From Pedobacter polysacchareus (GTDB lineage Bacteria; Bacteroidota; Bacteroidia; Sphingobacteriales; Sphingobacteriaceae): 64,000 bases of DNA. The stretch is from NCBI RefSeq assembly GCF_019802255.1, contig NZ_JAHYSS010000007.1, forward strand, positions 310,001 through 374,000, given 5' to 3'. Positions 43,095 to 53,296 of this stretch are shown in pieces. Positions within the stretch are counted from its first letter, which is position 1. Each line of letters starts with the position of its first letter. Under the pieces are notes generated by a model. It ran no database searches and was not told the DNA's origin. It saw nothing but the letters and a program-made list of their open reading frames with translations. The position numbers were made by a program, and so were the translations under genes.

Positions 43095-44261
43095 ATGAGA
43101 TACACCATTCAATCACTATTATTGCTTCCGGCATTAATGATTTTAAGTTCATGCGGAAATAACGGATCAAAACCAGGCGGCCCTGGAGCGGGAGCCCCTC
43201 AGGTCAAAGAATACAAAGTATTAGAGTTGCAGCCACGCAGCGCAACATTGAACACAGACTACCCTGCCAGTATCCAGGGCCAGCAAAATATAGAAATCAG
43301 ACCAAGAGTTGATGGGTATGTGGAGAAGATTTTTGTAGATGAAGGCTCAGTAGTCAAAAAAGGACAGCCATTGTTCAAAATCAATGCCCCTCAATATGAG
43401 CAGGAAGTGCGTACCGCAACTGCGAGCATTAAAAGCGCAGAAGCAGAAGTAAGCTCTGCAAACATGGCGGTCAATAAAGTAAAACCACTGGTAGAGAAAG
43501 ATATCGTGAGTAAATACGAGTTAGAATCTGCACAATATACTTACCAGGCTAAATTAGCCGCATTGGCCCAGGCGAAAGCAGCTTTATCAAATGCAAGAAC
43601 CAATTTAGGTTATACTATGGTAACCAGTCCGGTAGACGGTGTGGTAGGTGCGATTCCTTTCCGTTTAGGAAGTTTGGTGAGCGGCAACAATGCTGAACCA
43701 CTCACTACCGTATCCAGCACAGGAAACGTATATGCTTATTTTGCATTCAATGAAAAACTGTTACTTCATTTCTTTAAAAACGATAAAGGAATGACGCTTG
43801 CACAAAAGCTGGCTAAGCTTCCTGAAGTTTCTTTAATCTTGTCTGACGGCACTTTATACGATCATAAAGGACGTATTCAAACCATCACCGGACAAATCAA
43901 TACTTCTACAGGTTCTGCAAATGTACGTGCGAGTTTCCCAAATCCTAAAGGATTAATCCGCAGCGGAAGCAGTGCAACAGTTAGAATCCCGGATGCCATT
44001 ACAGATGCTATTTTAGTTCCTCAAAGTGCTACCTATGAATTACAAGACAAACGTTTTGCGGTTGTGGTAGACAAAGATGGCAAAACGAAAAGTACGGCCA
44101 TTACCGTAATGAAAAATACCGCAGGTACTTACTTTGTAGTGGAAGAAGGCCTGAAGGCAGGTGATAAAATCGTATTAGAAGGCGTTGGTACCTTAAAAGA
44201 CGATACACAGATTAAAGTAACCCCAATAAGCGCAGACGCTGTTTACGCAGATTTAAAATAA
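43095..44261 (+). CDS. RND efflux periplasmic adaptor (AcrA/MexA type) lipoprotein
   Basis: 388 aa. Lipobox LSSC with Cys20. The lipoyl half-motifs (IQGQQNIEIRPRVDGYVEKIFVDEGSVVKKGQPLF and NLGYTMVTSPVDGVVGA), the alpha-hairpin between them and the C-terminal barrel (about 220-388) match HlyD/MFP adaptors. It links the inner-membrane permease to the outer-membrane factor. First gene of the operon after tetR; the permease follows 9 bp later. Confidence 0.95.
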   Translation: MRYTIQSLLLLPALMILSSCGNNGSKPGGPGAGAPQVKEYKVLELQPRSATLNTDYPASIQGQQNIEIRPRVDGYVEKIFVDEGSVVKKGQPLFKINAPQYEQEVRTATASIKSAEAEVSSANMAVNKVKPLVEKDIVSKYELESAQYTYQAKLAALAQAKAALSNARTNLGYTMVTSPVDGVVGAIPFRLGSLVSGNNAEPLTTVSSTGNVYAYFAFNEKLLLHFFKNDKGMTLAQKLAKLPEVSLILSDGTLYDHKGRIQTITGQINTSTGSANVRASFPNPKGLIRSGSSATVRIPDAITDAILVPQSATYELQDKRFAVVVDKDGKTKSTAITVMKNTAGTYFVVEEGLKAGDKIVLEGVGTLKDDTQIKVTPISADAVYADLK

Positions 44262-44270
44262 GATCCATAT

Positions 44271-47200
44271 ATGTTTAAGATATTCATACAGCGCCCGGTG
44301 CTCTCTACAGTGATCTCTGTGATCATTGTGATCCTGGGACTACTAGGGCTGCTCGCGCTGCCCATTTCACAATACCCCGACATTGCCCCTCCTACTGTGC
44401 AGGTTTCTGCAGCATATACGGGTGCCAATGCCGACGTGGTACTTAAAAGCGTAATCATTCCACTGGAAGAGCAGATCAACGGAGTGGAGAACATGACTTA
44501 CATGACCTCTACTGCGACCAATGATGGTTCTGCCAGTATTAACATTTTCTTTAAAGTAGGAACTGATCCCGATTTAGCTGCCGTAAACGTGCAGAACAGG
44601 GTATCCAGAGCCACTAGCTTACTGCCTCAAGAGGTTACACAAGCAGGGGTTACGGTAACAAAGAGTCAGAGTAGTAATCTATTGATTTTCTCACTTTACA
44701 GTGATAACCCTGCTTACGACCAGACTTTCCTTCAGAATTATGCGAAGATCAACCTGGTTCCTGCCATTCAAAGGGTAACTGGTGTAGGTAATGCTACGAT
44801 TTTCGGATCTAAAGATTACTCGATGCGTATCTGGTTGAAACCAGATATGATGGCACAATACAGCTTGATCCCTGCAGATATTTCGGCAGCATTGGCTGAG
44901 CAGAATATTGAAGCAGCACCAGGTAAATTTGGAGAGAATGGCGACGAAGCTTTTCAATATGTAATCAAATACAAAGGCAGGTTAACCAAAGCAACTGAAT
45001 TTGAAAACATTGTGGTGAAATCAGCAGGGAATGGCCAGTTGCTGCGACTAAAAGATGTGGCCAGAGTAGAATTGGGTTCTTTAAGCTACAGCTCTAACAT
45101 TAATACCAATGGCAAGCCATCCGTAGGTATGGCGATTAGTCAGACGCCAGGATCCAATGCAAGGGATGTAATTAATGAGTCGAAAAAGATCATTGACCAG
45201 GCCTCTAAAGACTTTCCTAAAGGTGTCAACTATGTTTACCTGGTGGATGTAAATGAAAATCTGGATGCTTCAATTGAGAAGGTAGTACATACCCTTATTG
45301 AAGCCTTTATCCTGGTATTTATCGTCGTATTTATTTTCTTACAGGATTTCCGCTCTACCTTAATTCCTGCGATAGCAGTACCGGTAGCGATTGTGGGTAC
45401 CTTCTTCTTCTTAAACTTATTTGGTTTTACGATCAACTTACTGACCTTATTTGCCCTTGTCCTCGCCATCGGTATTGTGGTGGATGATGCGATTGTGGTA
45501 GTAGAGGCCGTCCATGCCAAGCTCGACCATGGTTATAAATCTGCCAGAAAGGCGACGATTGATGCCATGAGTGAGATTTCAGGAGCGATTATCTCGATTA
45601 CACTTGTAATGGCAGCTGTATTTATTCCGGTAACCTTTATTACAGGTTCCACAGGGGTATTCTACAAGCAATTCGGTATCACGCTTGCCGTAGCGATTAT
45701 CCTATCCGCAGTAAACGCATTGACCTTAAGTCCGGCATTGTGTGCTTTATTATTAAAACCACATGCAGACGACCATAAGCATCAAAGCTTTATCCAGCGT
45801 TTTTACACCGCTTTCAACGTTTCATTTGATAACGTAACCAATAAATACAAGAAATCCATCCAGTTCCTTTCTATTAAAAAATGGATTGTATTGGGCGCAA
45901 TTGTCTTGTTCAGTGGTGCTTTAGTTTTCATGATGAAAACCACCCCATCTGCTTTCGTTCCTGCGGAAGATCAGGGTACTATTTTTGCCAACATCAGCTT
46001 ACCGCCATCGGCATCTATGGAGCGTTCAACGATCATCGCGAAGCAAGTAGATAGTCTGGCACATACCATTCCGGAAGTAAAAAACACCTTACGTATTGTG
46101 GGGCAAAACTTTACTGCTGGTCAGGGTAGTGCGTACAGTATGGTAATTTTGAAACTGAAAACCTGGAGCGAACGCGACCGTGGTATTCAGGAAGTCATCG
46201 GCGAACTTTTCGCTAAAACAGCAGGCATCAGAGATGCGAGTATCTTCTTCATCTCTCCTCCTACTATTCAAGGATTTGGGCAGAGTGGTGGATTTGAGTT
46301 CCAGGTACAGGATAAAGGCGGGCATTCCGTTCAGGAATTGTTCAAGGTAAACTCTGATTTCCTGGCCAACCTGTCTAAACGCCCAGAGATTCAATATGCA
46401 ACCACTTCATTTAACCCGAATTTCCCACAATATATGCTGGATGTAAATCTGGAGAAATGTAAGGAAGCAGGAATTACAGTAAACTCTGTACTGAATACCT
46501 TACAAGGTTATTACGGCGGATTGTATGCTTCAAACTTTAACCAGTTTGGTAAGCAATACCGTGTCATGATTCAGGCAGATGCCAATTACCGTAAGAATCC
46601 AGAAGGATTGAACAAAGTATTTGTTAGAAACAGCAAAGGTGAAATGGCGCCAATCACGGAATTCATCAACATGACCAGAGTATATGGTCCGGAGTCGATT
46701 TCGAGGTTTAACCTTTTCAGCTCTATTGCCGTTACAGGTGCACCAAATGCAGGTTACAGTTCTGGTGACGCGATCAAAGCGATCCAGGAAGTTGCGGCAG
46801 AATCTTTACCAGCAGGTTATGGTTATGATTTCTCAGGCCTTACCCGTGAAGAGTTGGCTTCTGGTAGTCAGACGGTGTTTATCTTTATCTTGTGTCTGGT
46901 ATTCGTTTACTTCCTGTTGAGTGCGCAATATGAAAGTTATATCCTTCCATTTGCGGTAATTCTATCTATTCCATTCGGTTTAGCGGGTGCTTACTTATTC
47001 TCGATCATCTTTGGATTAAACAGTAATATTTACCTGCAGATCTCCTTGATCATGCTGATCGGTCTATTGGCCAAGAATGGTATTTTGATTGTAGAGTTTG
47101 CGCTGGAAAGAAGACGCCAGGGACTGGATATCGTACAATCGGCTATTCAAGGTGCAGTAGCACGTTTCAGACCAATCTTAATGACCTCATTTGCCTTCAT

Positions 47201-47447
47201 CTTTGGATTGGTTCCTTTGATGTTCTCTACCGGTGCCGGTGCCGTAGGTAATAAATCTATTGGTACAGGTGCTGTAGGTGGTATGTTGATCGGAACAATT
47301 TTAGGGGTATTTGTGATCCCCGTATTGTTCATTATTTTCCAGACGTTACAGGAAAAAATCAGTGGTCCTTTACACTTAAAGAATTACGAGGATGATGACG
47401 AAGACGCTATCGATCCGACTAAAGCTAAAAAAGCGCCGCAGCATTAA
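44271..47447 (+). CDS. RND multidrug efflux permease (AcrB/HAE1 type)
   Basis: 1058 aa. Twelve membrane spans with two large periplasmic loops. Opening MFKIFIQRPVLSTVISVIIVILG, the proton-relay segment GIVVDDAIVVVEAV (TM4, two Asp) and the C-terminal LLAKNGILIVEFA are diagnostic. It exports drugs or lipophilic compounds using the proton gradient, as a trimer. The middle gene of the tetR - adaptor - permease - outer factor cluster. A second paralogue (48978-52157) is in this window. Confidence 0.97.
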   Translation: MFKIFIQRPVLSTVISVIIVILGLLGLLALPISQYPDIAPPTVQVSAAYTGANADVVLKSVIIPLEEQINGVENMTYMTSTATNDGSASINIFFKVGTDPDLAAVNVQNRVSRATSLLPQEVTQAGVTVTKSQSSNLLIFSLYSDNPAYDQTFLQNYAKINLVPAIQRVTGVGNATIFGSKDYSMRIWLKPDMMAQYSLIPADISAALAEQNIEAAPGKFGENGDEAFQYVIKYKGRLTKATEFENIVVKSAGNGQLLRLKDVARVELGSLSYSSNINTNGKPSVGMAISQTPGSNARDVINESKKIIDQASKDFPKGVNYVYLVDVNENLDASIEKVVHTLIEAFILVFIVVFIFLQDFRSTLIPAIAVPVAIVGTFFFLNLFGFTINLLTLFALVLAIGIVVDDAIVVVEAVHAKLDHGYKSARKATIDAMSEISGAIISITLVMAAVFIPVTFITGSTGVFYKQFGITLAVAIILSAVNALTLSPALCALLLKPHADDHKHQSFIQRFYTAFNVSFDNVTNKYKKSIQFLSIKKWIVLGAIVLFSGALVFMMKTTPSAFVPAEDQGTIFANISLPPSASMERSTIIAKQVDSLAHTIPEVKNTLRIVGQNFTAGQGSAYSMVILKLKTWSERDRGIQEVIGELFAKTAGIRDASIFFISPPTIQGFGQSGGFEFQVQDKGGHSVQELFKVNSDFLANLSKRPEIQYATTSFNPNFPQYMLDVNLEKCKEAGITVNSVLNTLQGYYGGLYASNFNQFGKQYRVMIQADANYRKNPEGLNKVFVRNSKGEMAPITEFINMTRVYGPESISRFNLFSSIAVTGAPNAGYSSGDAIKAIQEVAAESLPAGYGYDFSGLTREELASGSQTVFIFILCLVFVYFLLSAQYESYILPFAVILSIPFGLAGAYLFSIIFGLNSNIYLQISLIMLIGLLAKNGILIVEFALERRRQGLDIVQSAIQGAVARFRPILMTSFAFIFGLVPLMFSTGAGAVGNKSIGTGAVGGMLIGTILGVFVIPVLFIIFQTLQEKISGPLHLKNYEDDDEDAIDPTKAKKAPQH

Positions 47448-47467
47448 TCCATTAATTAAGAGAAACA

Positions 47468-48874
47468 ATGATTTTATCCTATAAAAAACAGATGTTCACC
47501 CTTGCATTAGCGGTTACCGTTTTTGCCTCTTGCAGGGTGACTAAACCTTACGAAAGTCCGCAGTTAAAAACAATGGGATTGTTTCGTGAGCAAACGTCAA
47601 CAGACAGCACCACCATGGCGAATACGCCATGGCAAACGGTGTTTGCTGATCCGCAATTGGCTGGTTTGATTCAGGAAGGCCTGGATCAAAATCTGGACCT
47701 GAAAAATGCGGTTCAGAATATTGTACAGTCGAAAGCCACTTTGCAGCAAAGTAAAGCAGCCTTTTTCCCTACGCTAACCGCTGATGTAAACGCATCAAGG
47801 AATAAGCAGTCACAAGCTGGATTGAACTTTCCTCCGGGCATCAATATCAATACGCTGACCAACTCTTTCAAAGCGCAGCTGAGCACCAGCTGGGAAGCCG
47901 ATATCTGGGGTAAACTGAGCAGCGCAAAAAGAGCTGCCTTAGCGACTTACTTCCAAACGGATGCTGCAAAAAGAGCGGTACAAACTCAGCTGATTGCTGA
48001 TATAGCGACCAGTTATTATACCTTGCTGGCATTAGACAGCCAGCTGGAAATTACCCAGCAGACCTTAAAAAGTAGGATTACTGGTGTAGAAACCATGAAA
48101 GCTTTGAAAGAAGGTGCAGTAGTAAATGGTGCGGCAGTGGTTCAAAGTGAGGCCAGCAGATATGCAACAGAAGTAACGATTCCAGATTTAAAGAGAACCA
48201 TCAGAGAGACTGAAAACGCGTTAAACATCCTGTTGGCGAGAGCTCCAGGGCCAATTAACCGTGGTAAACTCCTGAATCAGAATCCAACCAGCGATTTAAA
48301 AATCGGTGTCCCTACTCAATTACTGGAAAACAGACCAGATGTACAAGCTGCAGAACTTTCTTTTAGAAGTGCATTTGAGAACACCAATCTGGCCCGTACT
48401 TATTTCTATCCTTCCTTCACCATTACGGCGACAGGTGGTTTGTCAAGTCTGGATCTTAAAGACTTCTTCGACAAGTCTGTATTTTACAACTTGCTGGGTG
48501 GATTAACACAGCCAATCTTCAACAAAGGCTTAAATAAAGCCAGATTGATTACAGCAAAATCTGCACAGGAACAAGCAGTAAACAACTTCCAGAAAACACT
48601 ATTGGTGGCAGGGAAAGAAGTATCAGATGCTTTATATACTTATCAGACAGCAGTAGAAAAAGAAGAAGCACGTGCAAAACAAATTGCTGCCTTGCAAAAA
48701 TCGGTAGATTATACTCAGGAATTATTGAGATTTAGCTCTGCCACGAACTATACAGATGTACTGACTTCAGAGCAAAGTTTGCTTGCAGCACAACTGAGTG
48801 GTGTAAATGACAGGTTACAAAAACTACAATCTATAGTTAATTTATACAGAGCATTAGGTGGAGGCTGGAAATAA
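47468..48874 (+). CDS. RND efflux outer-membrane factor (OprM/NodT type) lipoprotein
   Basis: 468 aa. Lipobox FASC with Cys22. Two outer-efflux-protein repeats follow: LIQEGLDQNLDLKNAVQNIVQSKATL and the related VQAAELSFRSAFENTNLARTYFYPSFTITATGG (about 291-320). The family forms the trimeric channel-tunnel across the periplasm. It follows the permease by 20 bp and is closed by a strong terminator. Two Met codons could start the signal (1 and 9). Confidence 0.93.
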   Translation: MILSYKKQMFTLALAVTVFASCRVTKPYESPQLKTMGLFREQTSTDSTTMANTPWQTVFADPQLAGLIQEGLDQNLDLKNAVQNIVQSKATLQQSKAAFFPTLTADVNASRNKQSQAGLNFPPGININTLTNSFKAQLSTSWEADIWGKLSSAKRAALATYFQTDAAKRAVQTQLIADIATSYYTLLALDSQLEITQQTLKSRITGVETMKALKEGAVVNGAAVVQSEASRYATEVTIPDLKRTIRETENALNILLARAPGPINRGKLLNQNPTSDLKIGVPTQLLENRPDVQAAELSFRSAFENTNLARTYFYPSFTITATGGLSSLDLKDFFDKSVFYNLLGGLTQPIFNKGLNKARLITAKSAQEQAVNNFQKTLLVAGKEVSDALYTYQTAVEKEEARAKQIAALQKSVDYTQELLRFSSATNYTDVLTSEQSLLAAQLSGVNDRLQKLQSIVNLYRALGGGWK

Positions 48875-48895
48875 TTCCCGCTAAAACTTCCTCAT

Positions 48896-48936
48896 AAAAC
48901 GCCCCCGAAAAGTGAAAACTTTAAGGGGGCGTTTTT
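48896..48936 (+). terminator. Intrinsic terminator of the first RND operon
   Basis: Stem CGCCCCC / GGGGGCG with an inner AAAGT / ACTTT pair, flanked by A-run and T-run (48896-48906, 48925-48936). Confidence 0.85.
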
Positions 48937-48977
48937 ATAATATAGGAAATCCTGATAGGCGTGTAAAGAATGAGGTG

Positions 48978-51900
48978 TTAATCATCCTCGGCATGTAAAG
49001 TGTTTTTATGGTCTTCTGGTTTATAACTGGCTTGCAGTTCGGCCAGTTTCTTTTTGCCATAGGCGAATCTGGTGATCAACACGAATAATACCGGCACAAT
49101 AAACAGTGCCAATATCGTGGCTGACAGCATCCCTGCAGCTACTGTCCATCCAATAGTTTGACGGGAAACTGCACCTGCACCTGAAGAGATAATCAAAGGA
49201 ATTACCCCTAAAATAAAGGCAAGCGAAGTCATAATAATCGGTCTTAGCCTCAACCTTACGGCTTCTATTGTTGCTGCAATCAGCTCCATACCCCAATCTA
49301 CGCGCTCCTTTGCAAATTCCACAATCAGAATCGCATTCTTAGCCGATAAACCAATCAGGGTAATCAACCCTACCTGTGCATAAATGTTATTGTCTAATTT
49401 TGGCAGAAAACTTAAAGCCAGAATCGCACCAAATAACCCTAAGGGCACGGAAAGTAAAATCGAGAAAGGAACGGACCAGCTTTCATACAATGCAGCCAGT
49501 AAAAGAAATACGAATACAATAATCAATGCAAAGATCATGGCGGTACTGTTTCCTGCCTCTGTTTCCTCTAAACTCAATCCAGAAAAATCATAGGCATAAT
49601 TGGACGGTAAAATTTGGGCGGCCACTTCCTTTAAAGCATTCAGCGCATCACCGGAACTGCTGCCTGGTTTTGCGGCTCCACCTATCTCAATCGACCGGAA
49701 AAGGTTGTAGTGATTGATAATAGAGGCATTTTCAATCACCTTATAACTCACCAAAGAACTCAGCGGCACGGAAACGCCTTGTGCATTCATCACCCTCAAG
49801 TGCTTTAGGTTGTCGATATTTGCCCTATAATTGGTGTCTGCCTGACTCACTACGCGGAAATTCCTGCCATATTTCGTAAAATCGTTGATATAGCTGCTGC
49901 CCAGATAAGTAGAAATGGTACTATAAACCGCAGCAATGGAAACCCCCATTTTTTTTGCCAGATCCCGATCTACATGTATTTTATAGTTCGGTGTTCTGGA
50001 GTTGAACAGCGTATAGGCCATTCCAATTTCAGGTCGCTGATTAGCTGCTGCGAGGAATTTCCCCACATTGGCTTCAAACTCTTTGATGTCCCCGCTTTGC
50101 TTCTCCTGGATCTGCAGACTGAAACCACCACTGATTCCCAGTCCCGGAATCGCCGGAGGAGAGACCACCAGGACACTTCCATCTTTATCACCGGCAAAGC
50201 TTTTCGTTACATTCGCCATAATGGCATTTACATCCCGTTTACGAAGGTCCCAATTTTTAAGCTGCACAAAGAAAGTACCGGCATTCGATTTAAAGGACCT
50301 ATTCAGAATATTGATTCCACTAATGGAAGTGATATTGTCAACTTCAGGATTGTTTTTTCTAATACTGTCTGTGATTCTTTTAATAAATGCATCTGTACGC
50401 ACTGCAGAAGCACCTTCGGGTAGACTTGCCCCGATTAAGAAAATCCCGGCATCCTCAGAAGGGATGAAACCTGTTGGTTTTTTAACAAATAAACCACCTG
50501 TCCCCAGGTATATACAAAGCAAAATAATCAGCACCAGAGGAATTGACTTTAAGGCTTTTTTAACCCCCATAGAGTAATTATGCGTTACTCCGGCAAACCA
50601 CCTGTTGAATTTATAGAAGAACTTATTCAGCCCTTTAGAGTCTGCGGTTAAATTCATTGGAACTAACAAAAGAGAACACAATGCCGGCGTTAGCGAAAGT
50701 GCAATGAAAGCAGAGATCAATACGGAAACGGCAATCGTAATTGCAAACTGCTGATACAGCTGTCCAACCATTCCCGGAATGAATCCGACTGGAATAAACA
50801 CTGCTGCTAAGATTAAGGCAATGGCAATTACAGGAGCGGTGATGTCGTTCATCGCCCTGCGTGTGGCATCGGGAGCCGATAAGCCATCATGGTCCATATA
50901 ATGCTGAACCGCTTCTACGACCACAATCGCATCATCCACCACAATACCAATGGCGAGTACAAAACCAAACATCGTCAGGGTATTGATGGAGAAACCAAAG
51001 AAAGTGAAAAAGATAAACGTACCGATAACAGAAACGGGAATGGCCAGTACGGGAATCAGGGTTGCTCTCCAGCTTTGCAGGAAGAAGAACACCACCAATG
51101 TAACCAGTACCAAGGCTTCAATTAAGGTGCTGACCACCTCGCTGATCGACACTTTGACCACGGTTACGGTTTCGTAAGGAATTGTATAATCCAGGTCTTT
51201 TGGAAAGGACTTTTTCAATTCATTCAAGGCTTTTTGAATCCCGTCTGCGGTTTGTACCGCATTCCCTCCCGGAGTCTGGTTGATCATCATCAGAGAGGCT
51301 ACTTTTCCATTTACTTTAGAGCTATTGGCATAGCTAAAGGCACCCAACTCCACTCTTGCTACATCTTTTAGAAAAACAACGGAGCCATCTGCACCTGTTT
51401 TAATGATGATATTTTTAAACTGATCTACAGTATTCAGGTCGCCATCCAGAATCACCGAAAACTCAAATGTCTGATGGCTGGCTTGTGGAGGTGCCCCCAC
51501 ACTTCCCCCGGGAATCCTCGTATTTTGCTCCTGCACCGCAGTTGAAACAGCGGCTGGTGTTAACCCATAATTGGCCAGTTTATTCGCATCCAGCCAGATC
51601 CGCATACTAAATGGCTGACCAAAGGCCTGTACATCTCCTACCCCTTTCACACGTAATAACGCGTCTTTCACATACAGATTGATATAATTGGAAATAAATT
51701 TATCATCATAAGTCCCGTTTGGGGAATACAAACCAACTACCATCAAAATATCATTGTTGGCCTTTTTGGTGGTCACGCCTAAACGCGTTACTGCCTCCGG
51801 TAAAGAGGGTTCTGCAATGCCTACCCTGTTTTGTACATCCAGAGCGGCGATGTCAATATTTGTACCTACATCAAAGGTGACGGTAATCGAAGAACGTCCA

Positions 51901-52157
51901 TCGGAGGTACTATTGGACGATAAATACTTCATTCCTGGCGTACCATTGATCTGACTTTCTATGGGAGTAGTCACTGTTTGCTCCACGGTCTGCGCATCAG
52001 CCCCGGTATAAGCTGCAGAGACAGTAACCGTTGGCGGCGCAATACTTGGGTACTGACTGATAGGTAAGGTAGTGATGACAATAGTTCCAATCAGTACAAT
52101 TAAAATAGAGATGACGATGGCCGTGACCGGGCGCCTGATAAATACTTCTGAGATCAT
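48978..52157 (-). CDS. RND multidrug efflux permease (second system)
   Basis: 1059 aa, same family as the permease at 44271 but on the opposite strand. Opening MISEVFIRRPVTAIVISILIVLIG; proton-relay GIVVDDAIVVVEAVQHYMD in TM4; C-terminal LSAKNAILIVEFAKERVDWG. Periplasmic loops differ from the first paralogue, so substrates probably differ. It is the last gene of the outer-factor - adaptor - permease operon, 15 bp after the adaptor. Confidence 0.97.
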   Translation of the reverse strand: MISEVFIRRPVTAIVISILIVLIGTIVITTLPISQYPSIAPPTVTVSAAYTGADAQTVEQTVTTPIESQINGTPGMKYLSSNSTSDGRSSITVTFDVGTNIDIAALDVQNRVGIAEPSLPEAVTRLGVTTKKANNDILMVVGLYSPNGTYDDKFISNYINLYVKDALLRVKGVGDVQAFGQPFSMRIWLDANKLANYGLTPAAVSTAVQEQNTRIPGGSVGAPPQASHQTFEFSVILDGDLNTVDQFKNIIIKTGADGSVVFLKDVARVELGAFSYANSSKVNGKVASLMMINQTPGGNAVQTADGIQKALNELKKSFPKDLDYTIPYETVTVVKVSISEVVSTLIEALVLVTLVVFFFLQSWRATLIPVLAIPVSVIGTFIFFTFFGFSINTLTMFGFVLAIGIVVDDAIVVVEAVQHYMDHDGLSAPDATRRAMNDITAPVIAIALILAAVFIPVGFIPGMVGQLYQQFAITIAVSVLISAFIALSLTPALCSLLLVPMNLTADSKGLNKFFYKFNRWFAGVTHNYSMGVKKALKSIPLVLIILLCIYLGTGGLFVKKPTGFIPSEDAGIFLIGASLPEGASAVRTDAFIKRITDSIRKNNPEVDNITSISGINILNRSFKSNAGTFFVQLKNWDLRKRDVNAIMANVTKSFAGDKDGSVLVVSPPAIPGLGISGGFSLQIQEKQSGDIKEFEANVGKFLAAANQRPEIGMAYTLFNSRTPNYKIHVDRDLAKKMGVSIAAVYSTISTYLGSSYINDFTKYGRNFRVVSQADTNYRANIDNLKHLRVMNAQGVSVPLSSLVSYKVIENASIINHYNLFRSIEIGGAAKPGSSSGDALNALKEVAAQILPSNYAYDFSGLSLEETEAGNSTAMIFALIIVFVFLLLAALYESWSVPFSILLSVPLGLFGAILALSFLPKLDNNIYAQVGLITLIGLSAKNAILIVEFAKERVDWGMELIAATIEAVRLRLRPIIMTSLAFILGVIPLIISSGAGAVSRQTIGWTVAAGMLSATILALFIVPVLFVLITRFAYGKKKLAELQASYKPEDHKNTLHAEDD

Positions 52158-52172
52158 AAGCTTGAAATTCTT

Positions 52173-53288
52173 TTAAAATTTTACCACGGCACCAGGCCTT
52201 ACATTTTGTGCACCATCTGAAACGATCAATTCACCTGCTTTCAATCCATCTTTCACGACTACATTTTTATCAAATTGTTTTCCCAGTTGAATGATGCGCT
52301 GCTCTGCCTTATTACTATCAGCTACTACATACACATTAAAAGAGCCCAATTGTTCTATCACCGATTTATATGGAATCACCAATTCATTATTTTCAGACTT
52401 GTTCAGTACTTTCATATTGACCGTCATCCCGGCAATCAGTTTTCCGGACTCATTTGGATAACTGATCCTCACCTTGATTGCTCCTGTGGCAGGATCTACG
52501 GCACGGTCTATTGTGATGATCTTACCCTGACGTTTATACAAACTGCCATCTTGCAGCTGTACCGTAAAAATAGAGTCTTTGACCGCCGCCGGATTGTTTT
52601 TCAGTTTCTGGAAATGCGGAATATCTGCCTGATTAACGGTAATGTCTACTGCGATTGGGTTTCCGGTAGAAACCGTATTTAAAAGGGTAGAACCTGCGGT
52701 TACCAGGGCACCGGGTTTCACTTGTGAAATCCCTATTGTTCCCGTCAGCGGGGATACGATCAATGCATTTTGAAGGTCGTTATTTGCGGAAGAAAGTGTT
52801 GCTTTTGCCGCAGCAACCTGCGATTCGGCATTGGCCAGATCCGTTAACGCATAATCAACCCGCTGTTTAGCGATGGCATCCTGAGCGGCTAGGTTTTTAT
52901 AGCGATCTGCATCCTTTTTAGCCTTATCACGATTGGCCTGTGCCATCTGCACATTTGCTTTAGCAGAATTATACGCCGCCAGGTATTTGGTGCGGTCAAT
53001 TTCATAAAGCTTCTGCCCCTTAGTTACTTTTTGTCCATCCTTTACAAAAATGGCGGTCACAAAACCACCCACCTGTGCACGGATTTCTACTTCATCCAGA
53101 GCCACTACTACCCCTGGATAGGAATCCACCGTGGTAACCGGCTGAGCAGCTACCTTATAAACAGATACTGGAGTTGCCGGAGGTGGTCCGCCCTGCTGCT
53201 GTGCAGCCTTATTTCCATTACCGCATGACGCTAAAGAAATGGATCCCAAAATAACAATGCCTAGTTTTACGTGATTAATCGTCTTCAT
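52173..53288 (-). CDS. RND efflux periplasmic adaptor lipoprotein (second system)
   Basis: 371 aa. Lipobox LASC with Cys22. Lipoyl halves VDSYPGVVVALDEVEIRAQVGGFVTAIFVKDGQKVTKGQKLYEID and NALIVSPLTGTIGISQVKPGALV flank a coiled-coil hairpin; the beta-barrel and membrane-proximal domains follow. Eight bases separate it from the upstream TolC-type gene. The role is the same bridging adaptor as in the first system. Confidence 0.94.
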   Translation of the reverse strand: MKTINHVKLGIVILGSISLASCGNGNKAAQQQGGPPPATPVSVYKVAAQPVTTVDSYPGVVVALDEVEIRAQVGGFVTAIFVKDGQKVTKGQKLYEIDRTKYLAAYNSAKANVQMAQANRDKAKKDADRYKNLAAQDAIAKQRVDYALTDLANAESQVAAAKATLSSANNDLQNALIVSPLTGTIGISQVKPGALVTAGSTLLNTVSTGNPIAVDITVNQADIPHFQKLKNNPAAVKDSIFTVQLQDGSLYKRQGKIITIDRAVDPATGAIKVRISYPNESGKLIAGMTVNMKVLNKSENNELVIPYKSVIEQLGSFNVYVVADSNKAEQRIIQLGKQFDKNVVVKDGLKAGELIVSDGAQNVRPGAVVKF

Positions 53289-53296
53289 TTGAGTAC